From contig NZ_LMND01000034.1 in assembly GCF_001423265.1 (NCBI RefSeq), forward strand, positions 103,510 through 167,509: a DNA stretch of 64,000 nt, in the 5' to 3' direction. Position 1 is the first letter of the stretch; each line of letters begins with the position of its first letter. The notes beneath the pieces are model-generated. The model ran no database searches. It saw only the letters and a program-made list of their open reading frames with translations, and was not told the origin of the DNA. The DNA comes from Methylobacterium sp. Leaf108 (GTDB lineage: Bacteria; Pseudomonadota; Alphaproteobacteria; Rhizobiales; Beijerinckiaceae). This document shows, piece by piece, positions 1 through 7,674 of this stretch. The translations under genes and the position numbers were made by a program.

Positions 1-1
1 C

Positions 2-196
2 GAACTGCTCCTGGCCGACGAACCCACCGGCAACGTCGATCCCGGCCTCGGGCGGCGCCTGCTGCGCCTGTTCATCGAACTCAACCGGCTCGGCACCTCG
101 GTGCTGATCGCCACCCACGATTTCGCGTTGATGGACCTCGTCGACGCCCGCCGGCTCGTATTGGGCGAGGGCCGGCTGCGCGTGGAGACGCCGTGA
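2..196 (+). CDS. ftsE: FtsE, cell division ATP-binding protein (3' end only)
   Basis: This is the C-terminal 64 residues of an ABC ATPase; the rest lies left of the window. The visible part holds the Walker B and D-loop region (LLLADEPTGNVDP) and the H-loop (ATHD), both typical of FtsE-type ATPases. FtsE pairs with FtsX at the division site and controls periplasmic peptidoglycan hydrolases. Its TGA overlaps the ATG of the next gene (TGATG), so the two are translationally coupled. The assignment rests mainly on the FtsX-like neighbour, because ABC C-termini are not very specific. Confidence 0.85.
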   Translation, partial: ELLLADEPTGNVDPGLGRRLLRLFIELNRLGTSVLIATHDFALMDLVDARRLVLGEGRLRVETP

Positions 197-1203
197 TGGG
201 CGACACCGCTCCCCTCTCCCGCAAGACGGCCAGGACGGACGCGACCCGGTCCGGGGCGCGGCCAGGTCCGGGCGACGCCGCCGCGGCAGAGCCGCCGCTG
301 CCGCCGACCCTGCGGCGCAACGCGCCCCTGGTCCCGACCGATTCGGCCGCCAGCCGCTCGCTGGCGGCGGTGATCGCCATCCTCACCTTCCTCGCCGCGC
401 TGTGCGCGGGGGCCGCCGAGATGGTGGCCTCCAGCGCCGACCAGTGGCAGGGCGCGGTGGCGCAGGAGGTGACGATCCAGGTGAGGCCGAGCCCTGGCCG
501 CGCCATCGACGCGGACGTCGCCCGGGCCGAGGCCCTGGCCAAGGCGACGCCGGGGATCGCCACCACCCGCGTCTTCTCGAAGGCGGAGGCCGAGCGCCTG
601 CTCGAACCCTGGCTCGGCAGCGGCCTCGACCTATCGGACCTGCCGGTGCCCCGCCTCGTCACCCTCACCCTAGCGCCGGGACCGAGCCCCGACCTCAAGC
701 CGCTCCGGGCTTCCCTGGCCGAAGCGCTGCCGGGTGTCGCCAGCCTCGACGACCATGCCCTGTGGCTGCGCCGGCTCTCGACCATGGCCAACACCTTCGT
801 CGGGGTCGGGGTCGGCATCGTCGCCCTGGTGCTCATCGCCACCGGGCTCGCGGTGGCCTTCGCGACCCGGGGCGCCATGGCGGGCAACCGCGAGGTGGTG
901 GAGGTGCTGCACTTCGTGGGCGCCGACGACGACTTCATCGCCCGCGCCTTCCAGCGCCGCTTCTTCGGGCTGGGCCTGCGCGGCGGCATCGTCGGATCGG
1001 TCGCCGCCCTCGCGGCTTTCGCGGCCGCCGGCGTCGTCGCCCGCGCCTGGCGCACCGGACCGGCGGGCGAGGAACTCGACGCCCTCTTCGGTGCGTTCCA
1101 CGTCGGCTGGCGCGGCTATGCCAGCGTGCTCCTGATCGGCGTCATCGCCTCGGTGGTCACCGGGCTGGTCTCGCGCCTGACCGTGCGTCGCTTCCTGGCC
1201 TGA
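196..1203 (+). CDS. ftsX: FtsX, cell division permease-like protein
   Basis: 335 residues with the FtsX topology: a polar proline-rich cytoplasmic N-terminus (1-55), TM1 at about 55-78, a large periplasmic domain (about 80-195), then three TM segments near 198-222, 255-280 and 305-325. It has no ATPase motif and works with FtsE to pass a signal from the divisome to cell-wall amidases or their activators. ATG at 196 was chosen because it overlaps the ftsE stop; a GTG three bases upstream is also possible. The TGA stop is the first three bases of a 17-bp tandem repeat, so any repeat change there touches the gene end. Confidence 0.9.
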   Translation: MGDTAPLSRKTARTDATRSGARPGPGDAAAAEPPLPPTLRRNAPLVPTDSAASRSLAAVIAILTFLAALCAGAAEMVASSADQWQGAVAQEVTIQVRPSPGRAIDADVARAEALAKATPGIATTRVFSKAEAERLLEPWLGSGLDLSDLPVPRLVTLTLAPGPSPDLKPLRASLAEALPGVASLDDHALWLRRLSTMANTFVGVGVGIVALVLIATGLAVAFATRGAMAGNREVVEVLHFVGADDDFIARAFQRRFFGLGLRGGIVGSVAALAAFAAAGVVARAWRTGPAGEELDALFGAFHVGWRGYASVLLIGVIASVVTGLVSRLTVRRFLA

Positions 1204-1268
1204 GCCCGGTTTTGGCATGAGCCGGGTTTTGGCATGAGCCGGGTTTTGGCATGAGCCGGGTTTTGGCT
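1201..1268. repeat. Four 17-bp tandem repeats overlapping the ftsX stop
   Basis: Four head-to-tail 17-bp units (1201-1217, 1218-1234, 1235-1251, 1252-1268), consensus TGAGCCGGGTTTTGGCA. Units 2 and 3 are identical; units 1 and 4 differ from them at one base each. The first unit starts with the ftsX TGA stop. The rest of the gap to the next gene (1269-1479) shows no clear feature. Confidence 0.95.
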
Positions 1269-1479
1269 TGAAGCGCCCGTCCGCGAGCCCCAGTTCTCGC
1301 CAGGCGCCGATCGTCGGCCCGGCGGCGGGGTCTCATCCCCCATCCGGTGCAGGAGCGCCCGCTCGCGCCGACGCCTTGACCCACACCCTTCCTTCGGGTG
1401 AGCGTTAACGAGGCGTGAAGCTTTTGCGGCAGAGAGTGGCGCCTCTGCAACGCCGCAATCGCGGCTATCCTCCGGGAGA

Positions 1480-2280
1480 ATGACCACTCGGATGTCTGGC
1501 GACACCACCATCAGCCCGCGCGGCGCCTTCGGTTGGGCCTGGGACGAGGCGCCTCCGCGCGGCCCGGCCCTGTCAGCGCCGCCCGTGCGCAGCCGGCCAC
1601 CGTCGGTCCAGGGGCGCGCCCTGAGGGGGGCGGCGGTCGTGGGCGGCATCGGCGTCGCGGCGCTGCTGGGTGGTTTTCTGAGCTTCGTCGCCTGCATCGA
1701 CCGCGACGAGCGCGCGCTCTCCGAGCGGCCCGACGCCATCGTCGCCCTCACCGGCGGCGCCCAACGCATCGGCGACGCCATCGATCTCCTGGCCAGCGGC
1801 TATGGCCGGCGCCTGCTCATCACCGGGGTCAACGAGCGCACCAGCCGCGACGAGATCACCCGCCTGAACCCGAGCCAGCGCCACTGGATCGAGTGCTGCG
1901 TCGACCTCGACTACCGGGCCCGCAACACCATCGGGAACGCCATCGAGACCCGGCGCTGGATGCGGCTGCACCGCTTCAACACCGTGGCGGTGGTGACCTC
2001 GAACTATCACATGCCCCGCACGCTGATCGAACTCGACCACGCCCTGGCAGGCCGCGACCGGGTGGTGCCCCATCCCGTCGTCGCCGAGGGCGTCGGCCCG
2101 CATTGGTGGCAGAGCCCGGCCTCGACCCGGCTGCTCGCCTCGGAATACGTGAAGTTCCTGGTGGCCTGGGTCCGCACCCGTTTCGAGAACGACCCCGAAA
2201 CCTCGCGCGCTGCGGTCCTGATCGGCCGGCGCAAGCCCGTGCGGGTCGTGTCCGAGACGCTGATGCGCGAGAACGACTGA
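1480..2280 (+). CDS. YdcF-like membrane protein (DUF218)
   Basis: 266 residues. A proline-rich N-terminus leads to one TM helix (about 48-70), then a DUF218 domain with the family hallmarks PDAIVALTGG, RNTIGNAIETR and VTSNYHMPRT. DUF218/YdcF proteins have a Rossmann-like fold and are tied to envelope processes in other bacteria; the exact reaction is not established. In many alphaproteobacteria this gene follows ftsEX, often with plsC next, but plsC is not here. The start is uncertain: ATG 1480 sits one base after a GGGAG, and ATG 1492 is an alternative. Confidence 0.82.
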   Translation: MTTRMSGDTTISPRGAFGWAWDEAPPRGPALSAPPVRSRPPSVQGRALRGAAVVGGIGVAALLGGFLSFVACIDRDERALSERPDAIVALTGGAQRIGDAIDLLASGYGRRLLITGVNERTSRDEITRLNPSQRHWIECCVDLDYRARNTIGNAIETRRWMRLHRFNTVAVVTSNYHMPRTLIELDHALAGRDRVVPHPVVAEGVGPHWWQSPASTRLLASEYVKFLVAWVRTRFENDPETSRAAVLIGRRKPVRVVSETLMREND

Positions 2281-2293
2281 CGTCCTTCAGTCG
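2274..2293. terminator. Weak hairpin between convergent genes
   Basis: Inverted repeat CGACTGA / TCAGTCG with a 6-base loop over the stop of the YdcF-like gene and before the convergent SURF1 gene. There is no T-run, so a terminator role is only possible. Confidence 0.25.
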
Positions 2294-2301
2294 GACGACG
2301 G

Positions 2302-3045
2302 CTACGATCGGTCGTGCCTGCGCAGCACTTCGCGCAGGACGATCCACCCTCCCCCCGCCGCCATCAGCGCCAGCACATACCAGGTGACGGCGTAGACGAG
2401 GTGGTCGTTGCGGAAGGCGACCACCGTCAGCCCCCCCACCGGTAGTCCGCCGGGATTGGGCGTCGCATCGGCATCGACGAAATAAGGCGCGACGCGTGTG
2501 AGCCCGCGGGCGGCGGCGATGGCCGCCACGTCGCGGGAATACCAGCGCTCGCCCGCCGGATCGTTCGACCGCAGGAAGGCACCGCCCGGTTCGCTCAGGC
2601 GCAGGAGACCGGTCACCTGGGCCTCGTCCGGTCCCGGCTCCCGGCTCGCCGGCGCGCGCCGGTCCGGAGGCACGAAGCCGCGGTTGATCAGGATGGTCGT
2701 CCCGTCGGCTCGGCGCAGCGGCGTCACAACCCAGAAGCCGGGGCCGCGGTCCGTCACCGCCTGGACCAGCGTCTCGCGAGCGTGGAGGAACACACCCTCG
2801 GCGCGAACGCGGCGGTACTCGTCGCTCGCCCGAGTCGGCGCGGGCAGGTCGTCGGGAGCGGGCGCCGTCGCCGGCTCGGCCCGGATGCGGGCCTCCACGC
2901 GGGCGATCAGGTCCAGTTTCCAGACCCGGCGCTGGAGTTGCCAGGTTCCCAGCGCGACGCAGACCCCGCACACCGTCGCCGCCAGCAGCCCGAGGGTCGC
3001 CAGGGTTCGCAGCGAACCGCGGCGACGGTGGGGGATGCCCGCCAC
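2302..3045 (-). CDS. SURF1 family oxidase assembly protein
   Basis: 247 residues with the SURF1 plan: N-terminal TM (about 14-32) followed by the family motif GTWQLQRR (33-40), a large periplasmic domain with INRGFVPPDRR, and a C-terminal TM (about 217-237). SURF1 helps heme insertion into subunit I of heme-copper oxidases. It is the last gene of the cyo operon, starting with GTG 6 bp after the cyoD stop. SURF1 is best known from heme a oxidases, so its presence with a quinol oxidase bears on which heme this enzyme carries. Confidence 0.9.
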   Translation of the reverse strand: MAGIPHRRRGSLRTLATLGLLAATVCGVCVALGTWQLQRRVWKLDLIARVEARIRAEPATAPAPDDLPAPTRASDEYRRVRAEGVFLHARETLVQAVTDRGPGFWVVTPLRRADGTTILINRGFVPPDRRAPASREPGPDEAQVTGLLRLSEPGGAFLRSNDPAGERWYSRDVAAIAAARGLTRVAPYFVDADATPNPGGLPVGGLTVVAFRNDHLVYAVTWYVLALMAAGGGWIVLREVLRRHDRS

Positions 3046-3051
3046 GGCCGG

Positions 3052-3468
3052 TCAGGGCATGTGCTGCTTCATGTCCTCGGCCGACATCGGCATCATGTTG
3101 GCGTTGAGGTGGTGCATCACCCACAGCGACCCGACCAGGGTGATCACCACGAGGGTCGCGGTGAAGATCAACGCCAGCACCGTCCAGCCACCCTCCGAGC
3201 GGGTGTCCATGTGCAGGAAGTAGATCATGTGGACCACGACCTGGACCATGGCGAAGGCCATGACCACGAAGCCGGTGATGCGCGCGTTGCCGATGACGTC
3301 GCCCATCACCAGCCAGAACGGGATCGCCGTCAGGATCGCCGACAGCACGAAGCCCGTGACGTAGCCCCGGACCGAGCCGTGAGGTTCGCCCTCGACGCTG
3401 TCGTGGCCGTGGCCGTCCTTGGTCTGCGCGGCATCCGCCGCCGAATTCGCGCGCGTCGCCGAGCTCAT
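3052..3468 (-). CDS. cyoD: Cytochrome bo3 ubiquinol oxidase subunit IV
   Basis: 138 residues with a histidine-containing hydrophilic N-terminus and three TM segments (about 33-55, 63-84, 95-117). The loop HMDTRSEGGW matches the subunit IV family (COX4_pro). Subunit IV supports assembly of the oxidase core and has no redox centre. The ATG at 3468 overlaps the cyoC stop by four bases (ATGA), which gives translational coupling and rules out longer in-frame extensions. Confidence 0.93.
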   Translation of the reverse strand: MSSATRANSAADAAQTKDGHGHDSVEGEPHGSVRGYVTGFVLSAILTAIPFWLVMGDVIGNARITGFVVMAFAMVQVVVHMIYFLHMDTRSEGGWTVLALIFTATLVVITLVGSLWVMHHLNANMMPMSAEDMKQHMP

Positions 3469-4097
3469 TTCAGGGTCCCCATCAGGTAGACGAAGGTGAA
3501 GACGCCGATCCAGATCACGTCGAGGAAGTGCCAGAACATCGACAGGCACATCAGCCGGCGCTTGTTGTCGACCTCGAGCCCGCGCACCCCGACCTGGATC
3601 ATGAGGACGGCGAGCCAGACGATGCCGAGGGAGACATGCAGCCCGTGCGTCCCGACCAGCACGAAGAAGGAGGACAGGAAGGCGCTGCGCTGAGGCGTCG
3701 CCCCCTCGTGGATCAGGTGGGCGAACTCGTAGATCTCGAGACAGACGAAGACGATGCCGAACAGGCCGGTGAGGCCGAGCCACAGGAGCGTCGCGGCCCG
3801 CCGGTCCTTCTGCATCTCCAGCATCGCAAAGCCGTAGGTGATGGAGGAGAACAGCAGCATGGCGGTGTTGAGCGCCACGAGCTTGAGGTCGAACAGGTCC
3901 GCTGGCGACGGGCCGGCGGCGTAGTTGCGCCCCACCACCGCATGCGTCGCGAACAGGACCGCGAAGATGAGGCAGTCGCTCATCAGGTAGAGCCAGAACC
4001 CGATCAGGGTCGCGGGCGCATGGGGATGGTCCTCGGTCTCGTAGAACCGGAGGGCTTCCTCCTCGCCGGAGGTCGCGGTGTCGGCCTGGGTCGCCAT
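3465..4097 (-). CDS. cyoC: Cytochrome bo3 ubiquinol oxidase subunit III
   Basis: 210 residues, close to the usual length of about 204, with five TM helices after a short polar N-terminus. It contains the subunit III signatures YLMSDCLIFAVLFATHAV near the start and GTHGLHVSLGIVWL in the fourth helix. It sits 5 bp after cyoB and overlaps cyoD by 4 bp, so the genes are co-transcribed and coupled. It belongs to the inner-membrane quinol oxidase complex. Confidence 0.95.
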   Translation of the reverse strand: MATQADTATSGEEEALRFYETEDHPHAPATLIGFWLYLMSDCLIFAVLFATHAVVGRNYAAGPSPADLFDLKLVALNTAMLLFSSITYGFAMLEMQKDRRAATLLWLGLTGLFGIVFVCLEIYEFAHLIHEGATPQRSAFLSSFFVLVGTHGLHVSLGIVWLAVLMIQVGVRGLEVDNKRRLMCLSMFWHFLDVIWIGVFTFVYLMGTLK

Positions 4098-4102
4098 GTC
4101 GA

Positions 4103-6106
4103 TCAGGCCTGTCTTGCCATCAGCCGCGTCCGCTCGCCCTCGGCCCGCACGACGGCGTCGGCGGGGATGTCGAAGTCGCGGTCATAGTTGAAGGTGTGGG
4201 CAATGGAGACCACGAGGATCGCGACGAAGCTGACCGCCGCCAGCGGCCACATGTACCAGATCATCGCGAACGAGAAGACGGTGCTGAGGCCGCCGAGGAT
4301 CACGCCGGTCGCGGTGTTGCGCGGCATGTGGATCGCCTTGAATCCGGTGAGCGGACGGCTGTAGCCGCGCCGCTTCATGTCCGACCACGCATCGTGGTCG
4401 TGGATGACCGGCGTGAAGGCGAAGTTGTAGTCCGGCGGCGGCGAGGCCGTCGACCATTCGAGCGTGCGGCCGCCCCACGGATCGCCGGTGAGGTCGCGCA
4501 GTTCGTCGCGCCGGCGGTAGCTGACGACGAGCTGGACGATGAACGAGAGGATGCCGAGCAGGATCAGCACCGAGCCGATCGCCGCGACCACGAACCAGAT
4601 CTGGAGCGAGGGGTCCTCGATCCGGTTGAGGCGGCGCGTGACGCCCATCAGGCCCAGCAGGTAGAGTGGCATGAAGGCGACGTAGAAGCCGGTCAGCCAG
4701 AACCAGAACGACATCTTCCCCCAGAACGGATCGAGCTTGTACCCGAACGCCTTGGGGAACCAGTAGGTGATGCCGGCGAACATGCCGAACACGACGCCGC
4801 CGATGATGACGTTGTGGAAATGCGCCACCAGGAACAGGCTGTTGTGGAGCACGAAGTCGGCCGGGGGCACCGCCAGCAGCACGCCGGTCATGCCGCCAAT
4901 GACGAAGGTCACCATGAACCCGAGCGTCCACAGCATCGGCACCTCGAACCGGATGCGGCCGCGGTACATCGTGAACAGCCAGTTGAAGATCTTGGCCCCC
5001 GTCGGGATCGAGATGATCATCGTCGTGATGCCGAAGAACGAATTCACCGAGGCGCCCGAGCCCATCGTGAAGAAGTGGTGCAACCAAACGAGGTAGGCGA
5101 GGATGGTGATGACCACCAGCGCGTAGACCATCGAGGCGTAGCCGAACAGGCGCTTGGACGAATAGGTCGAGACGATCTCGGAGAACACGCCGAAGGCCGG
5201 CAGGATCAGGATGTAGACTTCCGGGTGACCCCAGATCCAGATCAGGTTCACGTACATCATCGGGTTGCCGCCGAGATCGTTCGTGAAGAAGTGCGTGCCG
5301 ACGTAGCGGTCGAGGGAGAGCAGCGCCAGGACGGCGGTGAGGATCGGGAAGGCGGCCACGATCAGCACGTTGGTGCAGAGCGAGGACCACACGAAGATCG
5401 GCAGCTTCATCATGGTCATGCCGGGCGCGCGCATCTTCACGATGGTGGCGATCAGGTTGATGCCCGACAGGAGCGTCCCGACGCCGGCGATCTGCAGCGC
5501 CCAGATGTAGTAGTCGACCCCGACGCCGGGACTGGAATCGGCCCCCGACAGCGGCGGCATGGCGAGCCAGCCGGTGCGGGCGAATTCACCCACGAACAGC
5601 GAGGCCATCACGGTGGCCGCCCCGCTCGCCGTCATCCAGAAGCTGAGGTTGTTGAGGAAGGGGAAGGCGACGTCGCGCGCGCCGATCTGAAGCGGGATGA
5701 CGTAATTCATCAGGCCCGTGACCAGCGGCATCGCCACGAAGAAGATCATGATCACGCCATGGGCCGTGAAGATCTGGTCGTAGTGGTGCGGCGGCAGGTA
5801 GCCCTCGCCGCCACCGGAGGCCAGCGCCTGCTGGCTGCGCATCAGGAGCGCGTCGGAGAATCCGCGCAGCAACATCACGAGCGCCATCACGATGTACATG
5901 ATGCCGATCTTCTTGTGGTCGACGGATGTCAGCCAGTCGCGCCACAGCGGCCCCCACCAGCGGAAGTAGGTCATGATGCCCAGAAGCGCCGCGCCGCCGA
6001 GCGCGACCATGGCGAAGGTCACGATCAGGATCGGGTCGTGGAGCGGAATGGCGTCCCAGGTCAGTCGCCCGAAGACGAGCGTCTGAAGGTCCGGATTGGA
6101 GAACAT
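4103..6106 (-). CDS. cyoB: Cytochrome bo3 ubiquinol oxidase subunit I
   Basis: 667 residues, the catalytic heme-copper subunit. Counting from the ATG, the key E. coli CyoB residues all recur with an offset of +10: heme ligands H116, H429 and H431, CuB ligands H294 (in GHPEVY), H343 and H344, cross-link Y298, proton-channel residues D145, E296 and K372, and ubiquinol-site residues R81, D85, H108 and Q111. That set supports quinol rather than cytochrome c as electron donor. It reduces O2 to water while pumping protons across the inner membrane. It is the second gene of the operon, after cyoA. Confidence 0.97.
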   Translation of the reverse strand: MFSNPDLQTLVFGRLTWDAIPLHDPILIVTFAMVALGGAALLGIMTYFRWWGPLWRDWLTSVDHKKIGIMYIVMALVMLLRGFSDALLMRSQQALASGGGEGYLPPHHYDQIFTAHGVIMIFFVAMPLVTGLMNYVIPLQIGARDVAFPFLNNLSFWMTASGAATVMASLFVGEFARTGWLAMPPLSGADSSPGVGVDYYIWALQIAGVGTLLSGINLIATIVKMRAPGMTMMKLPIFVWSSLCTNVLIVAAFPILTAVLALLSLDRYVGTHFFTNDLGGNPMMYVNLIWIWGHPEVYILILPAFGVFSEIVSTYSSKRLFGYASMVYALVVITILAYLVWLHHFFTMGSGASVNSFFGITTMIISIPTGAKIFNWLFTMYRGRIRFEVPMLWTLGFMVTFVIGGMTGVLLAVPPADFVLHNSLFLVAHFHNVIIGGVVFGMFAGITYWFPKAFGYKLDPFWGKMSFWFWLTGFYVAFMPLYLLGLMGVTRRLNRIEDPSLQIWFVVAAIGSVLILLGILSFIVQLVVSYRRRDELRDLTGDPWGGRTLEWSTASPPPDYNFAFTPVIHDHDAWSDMKRRGYSRPLTGFKAIHMPRNTATGVILGGLSTVFSFAMIWYMWPLAAVSFVAILVVSIAHTFNYDRDFDIPADAVVRAEGERTRLMARQA

Positions 6107-6142
6107 GCGATCGTCTCGCTCGCTGGTGTCCGCGACGTGTGG

Positions 6143-7366
6143 TCAGTTGTTCAACTGGGCGGGGGCGGAGCCGCCGTGGTTGTGGCCGCCATGGTTCATG
6201 CCAGGTGAGTGACCCTGATGCGGATTGGTCTTTTCCAACTTGTCCTGGCCGGGCTCGTCCTTGCCTGAGCCGTCGCGCGAGCCGCCCGAGGTCACGCCCT
6301 GGGGCTTGTGACCGTCGCGCGATTCGCGCCCGGAGGCGGGGAAGGTGGCGCCCACGGCCTCGTCGCCCTGCTCGGCGTGGCGGTTGTCGTAGCGCAGGCG
6401 GTCGCGGTTGGCCTGGCTGTCCTTGCCGGCGCCGCCCATGGCGTCGATGTGCATCATCTCGTGCATGCACATCTTGCCGGGCAGCACGCACATGTTGAGC
6501 GCAGCCTTGTAGAGCCCCTCCTCGACGGACGCGAAATAGCGGACCGGCTCGGCCTCCGTCGGCTTTTCGAGGGCGATGTAGGCGTCGCGGCTCAAGGGCT
6601 TGCCCTCGCCCTTCACCTTGGCGACCCATTCGTCGAACGCCTCGCGCTTGAGGCCGTGGAACTTGAAGTTCATCCGCGAGAAGCCGGAGCCGCTGTAGTT
6701 GGCGGAGAAGCCGTCGAAGATCCCGGCCTTGTTGATCACGGCGTGGAGCTTCGTCTCCATGCCGGGCATGGCGTAGATCTGGCCCGCGAGCGCGGGAATG
6801 AAGAACGAGTTCATCACGCTGGCCGAGGTGATCTTAAAGGTGATCGGCACGTCGACGGGAGCGGCCAGCTCGTTGACAGTGGCGATTCCCTGATCGGGAT
6901 AGAAGAACAGCCATTTCCAATCGAGGGCGACGACCTCCACCGTGATCGGCTTAACATCGGCCGGCAGCGGGCGCTTGGCGTCGAGCCTGTCCAGGGGCCG
7001 GTAGGGATCGAGGGTGTGGGTGCTGATCCAGGTCAGCGCGCCGAGGGCGATGACGATGGCCAAAGGCGCCGCCCAGATCACCACTTCGAGCTGGGTCGAA
7101 TGGTGCCAATCGGGATCGTAGGTCGCTTCCGTGTTCGATGCGCGGTAGCGCCAGGCAACGAGCGCGGTCAGCGCGATCACCGGCACGATGATCAGGAGCA
7201 TCAGGCCGGTGGAGGCGAGGATCAGGTCGCGCTGGCGCATGGCGATGTCGCCGGACGGCTGCATCAGCACGACGTTGCAGCCCGACAGCACGACGGCGAG
7301 GGCCGCGAGCGCGAGGCATCGCACGGGGCCGCGCCTTGACAGGTCGCGCTTGGATCTGGGGAACAT
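6143..7366 (-). CDS. cyoA: Cytochrome bo3 ubiquinol oxidase subunit II, with His-rich tail
   Basis: 407 residues from ATG 7366. The N-terminus is a lipoprotein signal ending in the lipobox LSGC (Cys30), then two TM helices, a periplasmic cupredoxin-like domain lacking the CuA ligands, and the COX_ARM segment (VEEGLYKAALNMCVLPGKMC). It is longer than E. coli CyoA (315 aa). The extra C-terminal part is charged and ends in a histidine/glycine-rich tail (HQGHSPGMNHGGHNHGG). An in-frame ATG five codons upstream (7381) is possible but has poorer Shine-Dalgarno spacing; longer extensions read through the divergent promoter region and are unlikely. Confidence 0.92.
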   Translation of the reverse strand: MFPRSKRDLSRRGPVRCLALAALAVVLSGCNVVLMQPSGDIAMRQRDLILASTGLMLLIIVPVIALTALVAWRYRASNTEATYDPDWHHSTQLEVVIWAAPLAIVIALGALTWISTHTLDPYRPLDRLDAKRPLPADVKPITVEVVALDWKWLFFYPDQGIATVNELAAPVDVPITFKITSASVMNSFFIPALAGQIYAMPGMETKLHAVINKAGIFDGFSANYSGSGFSRMNFKFHGLKREAFDEWVAKVKGEGKPLSRDAYIALEKPTEAEPVRYFASVEEGLYKAALNMCVLPGKMCMHEMMHIDAMGGAGKDSQANRDRLRYDNRHAEQGDEAVGATFPASGRESRDGHKPQGVTSGGSRDGSGKDEPGQDKLEKTNPHQGHSPGMNHGGHNHGGSAPAQLNN

Positions 7367-7674
7367 CCGATCTCTGGTCATCGAGCGTGAACGGCAACCT
7401 TGGCGCCGAGGGCACCGGGCGAGGGGTTTCCTGCGCTGCAACACGTCATTCCGCAAGTCCTGGTGCGCAAGCCCCGAGCCCGCGGCGCGACGGCGCATGA
7501 CCGGCATGGCGGAGACGTGACTCGCGGCGGAGCACCCGGGGCCGAGCACATGACACCGCTTCACCCCGACGCATCTTGCTGCGCTTTGACGCACGATCAG
7601 GCTGCCGCATAAGCGTTCCGAAACGGGGCCGCCACGGCGGGCCGCCGAATCAGTCACGCGAGCGATGGCGTCCC
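7367..7674. other. Divergent promoter region between cyoA and the MHS transporter
   Basis: 308 bp without a gene. It must hold the cyo promoter (leftward) and the transporter promoter (rightward). A plausible rightward promoter is listed separately. I could not identify a convincing leftward promoter or a regulator site by eye. Confidence 0.6.
7586..7613 (+). promoter_or_regulatory. Candidate sigma-70 promoter for the MHS transporter
   Basis: TTGACG (7586-7591) and CATAAG (7608-7613), separated by 16 bp. Each element matches the consensus partly (5/6 and 4/6). It lies about 60 bp upstream of the preferred transporter start. Read by eye only. Confidence 0.3.

Noticed and set aside
4196..6208. 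Long open frame opposite cyoB (670 codons)
   Set aside because: It is the antisense shadow of cyoB, rich in His, Asp, Arg and Glu from GC-rich reverse codons, with no recognisable domain.
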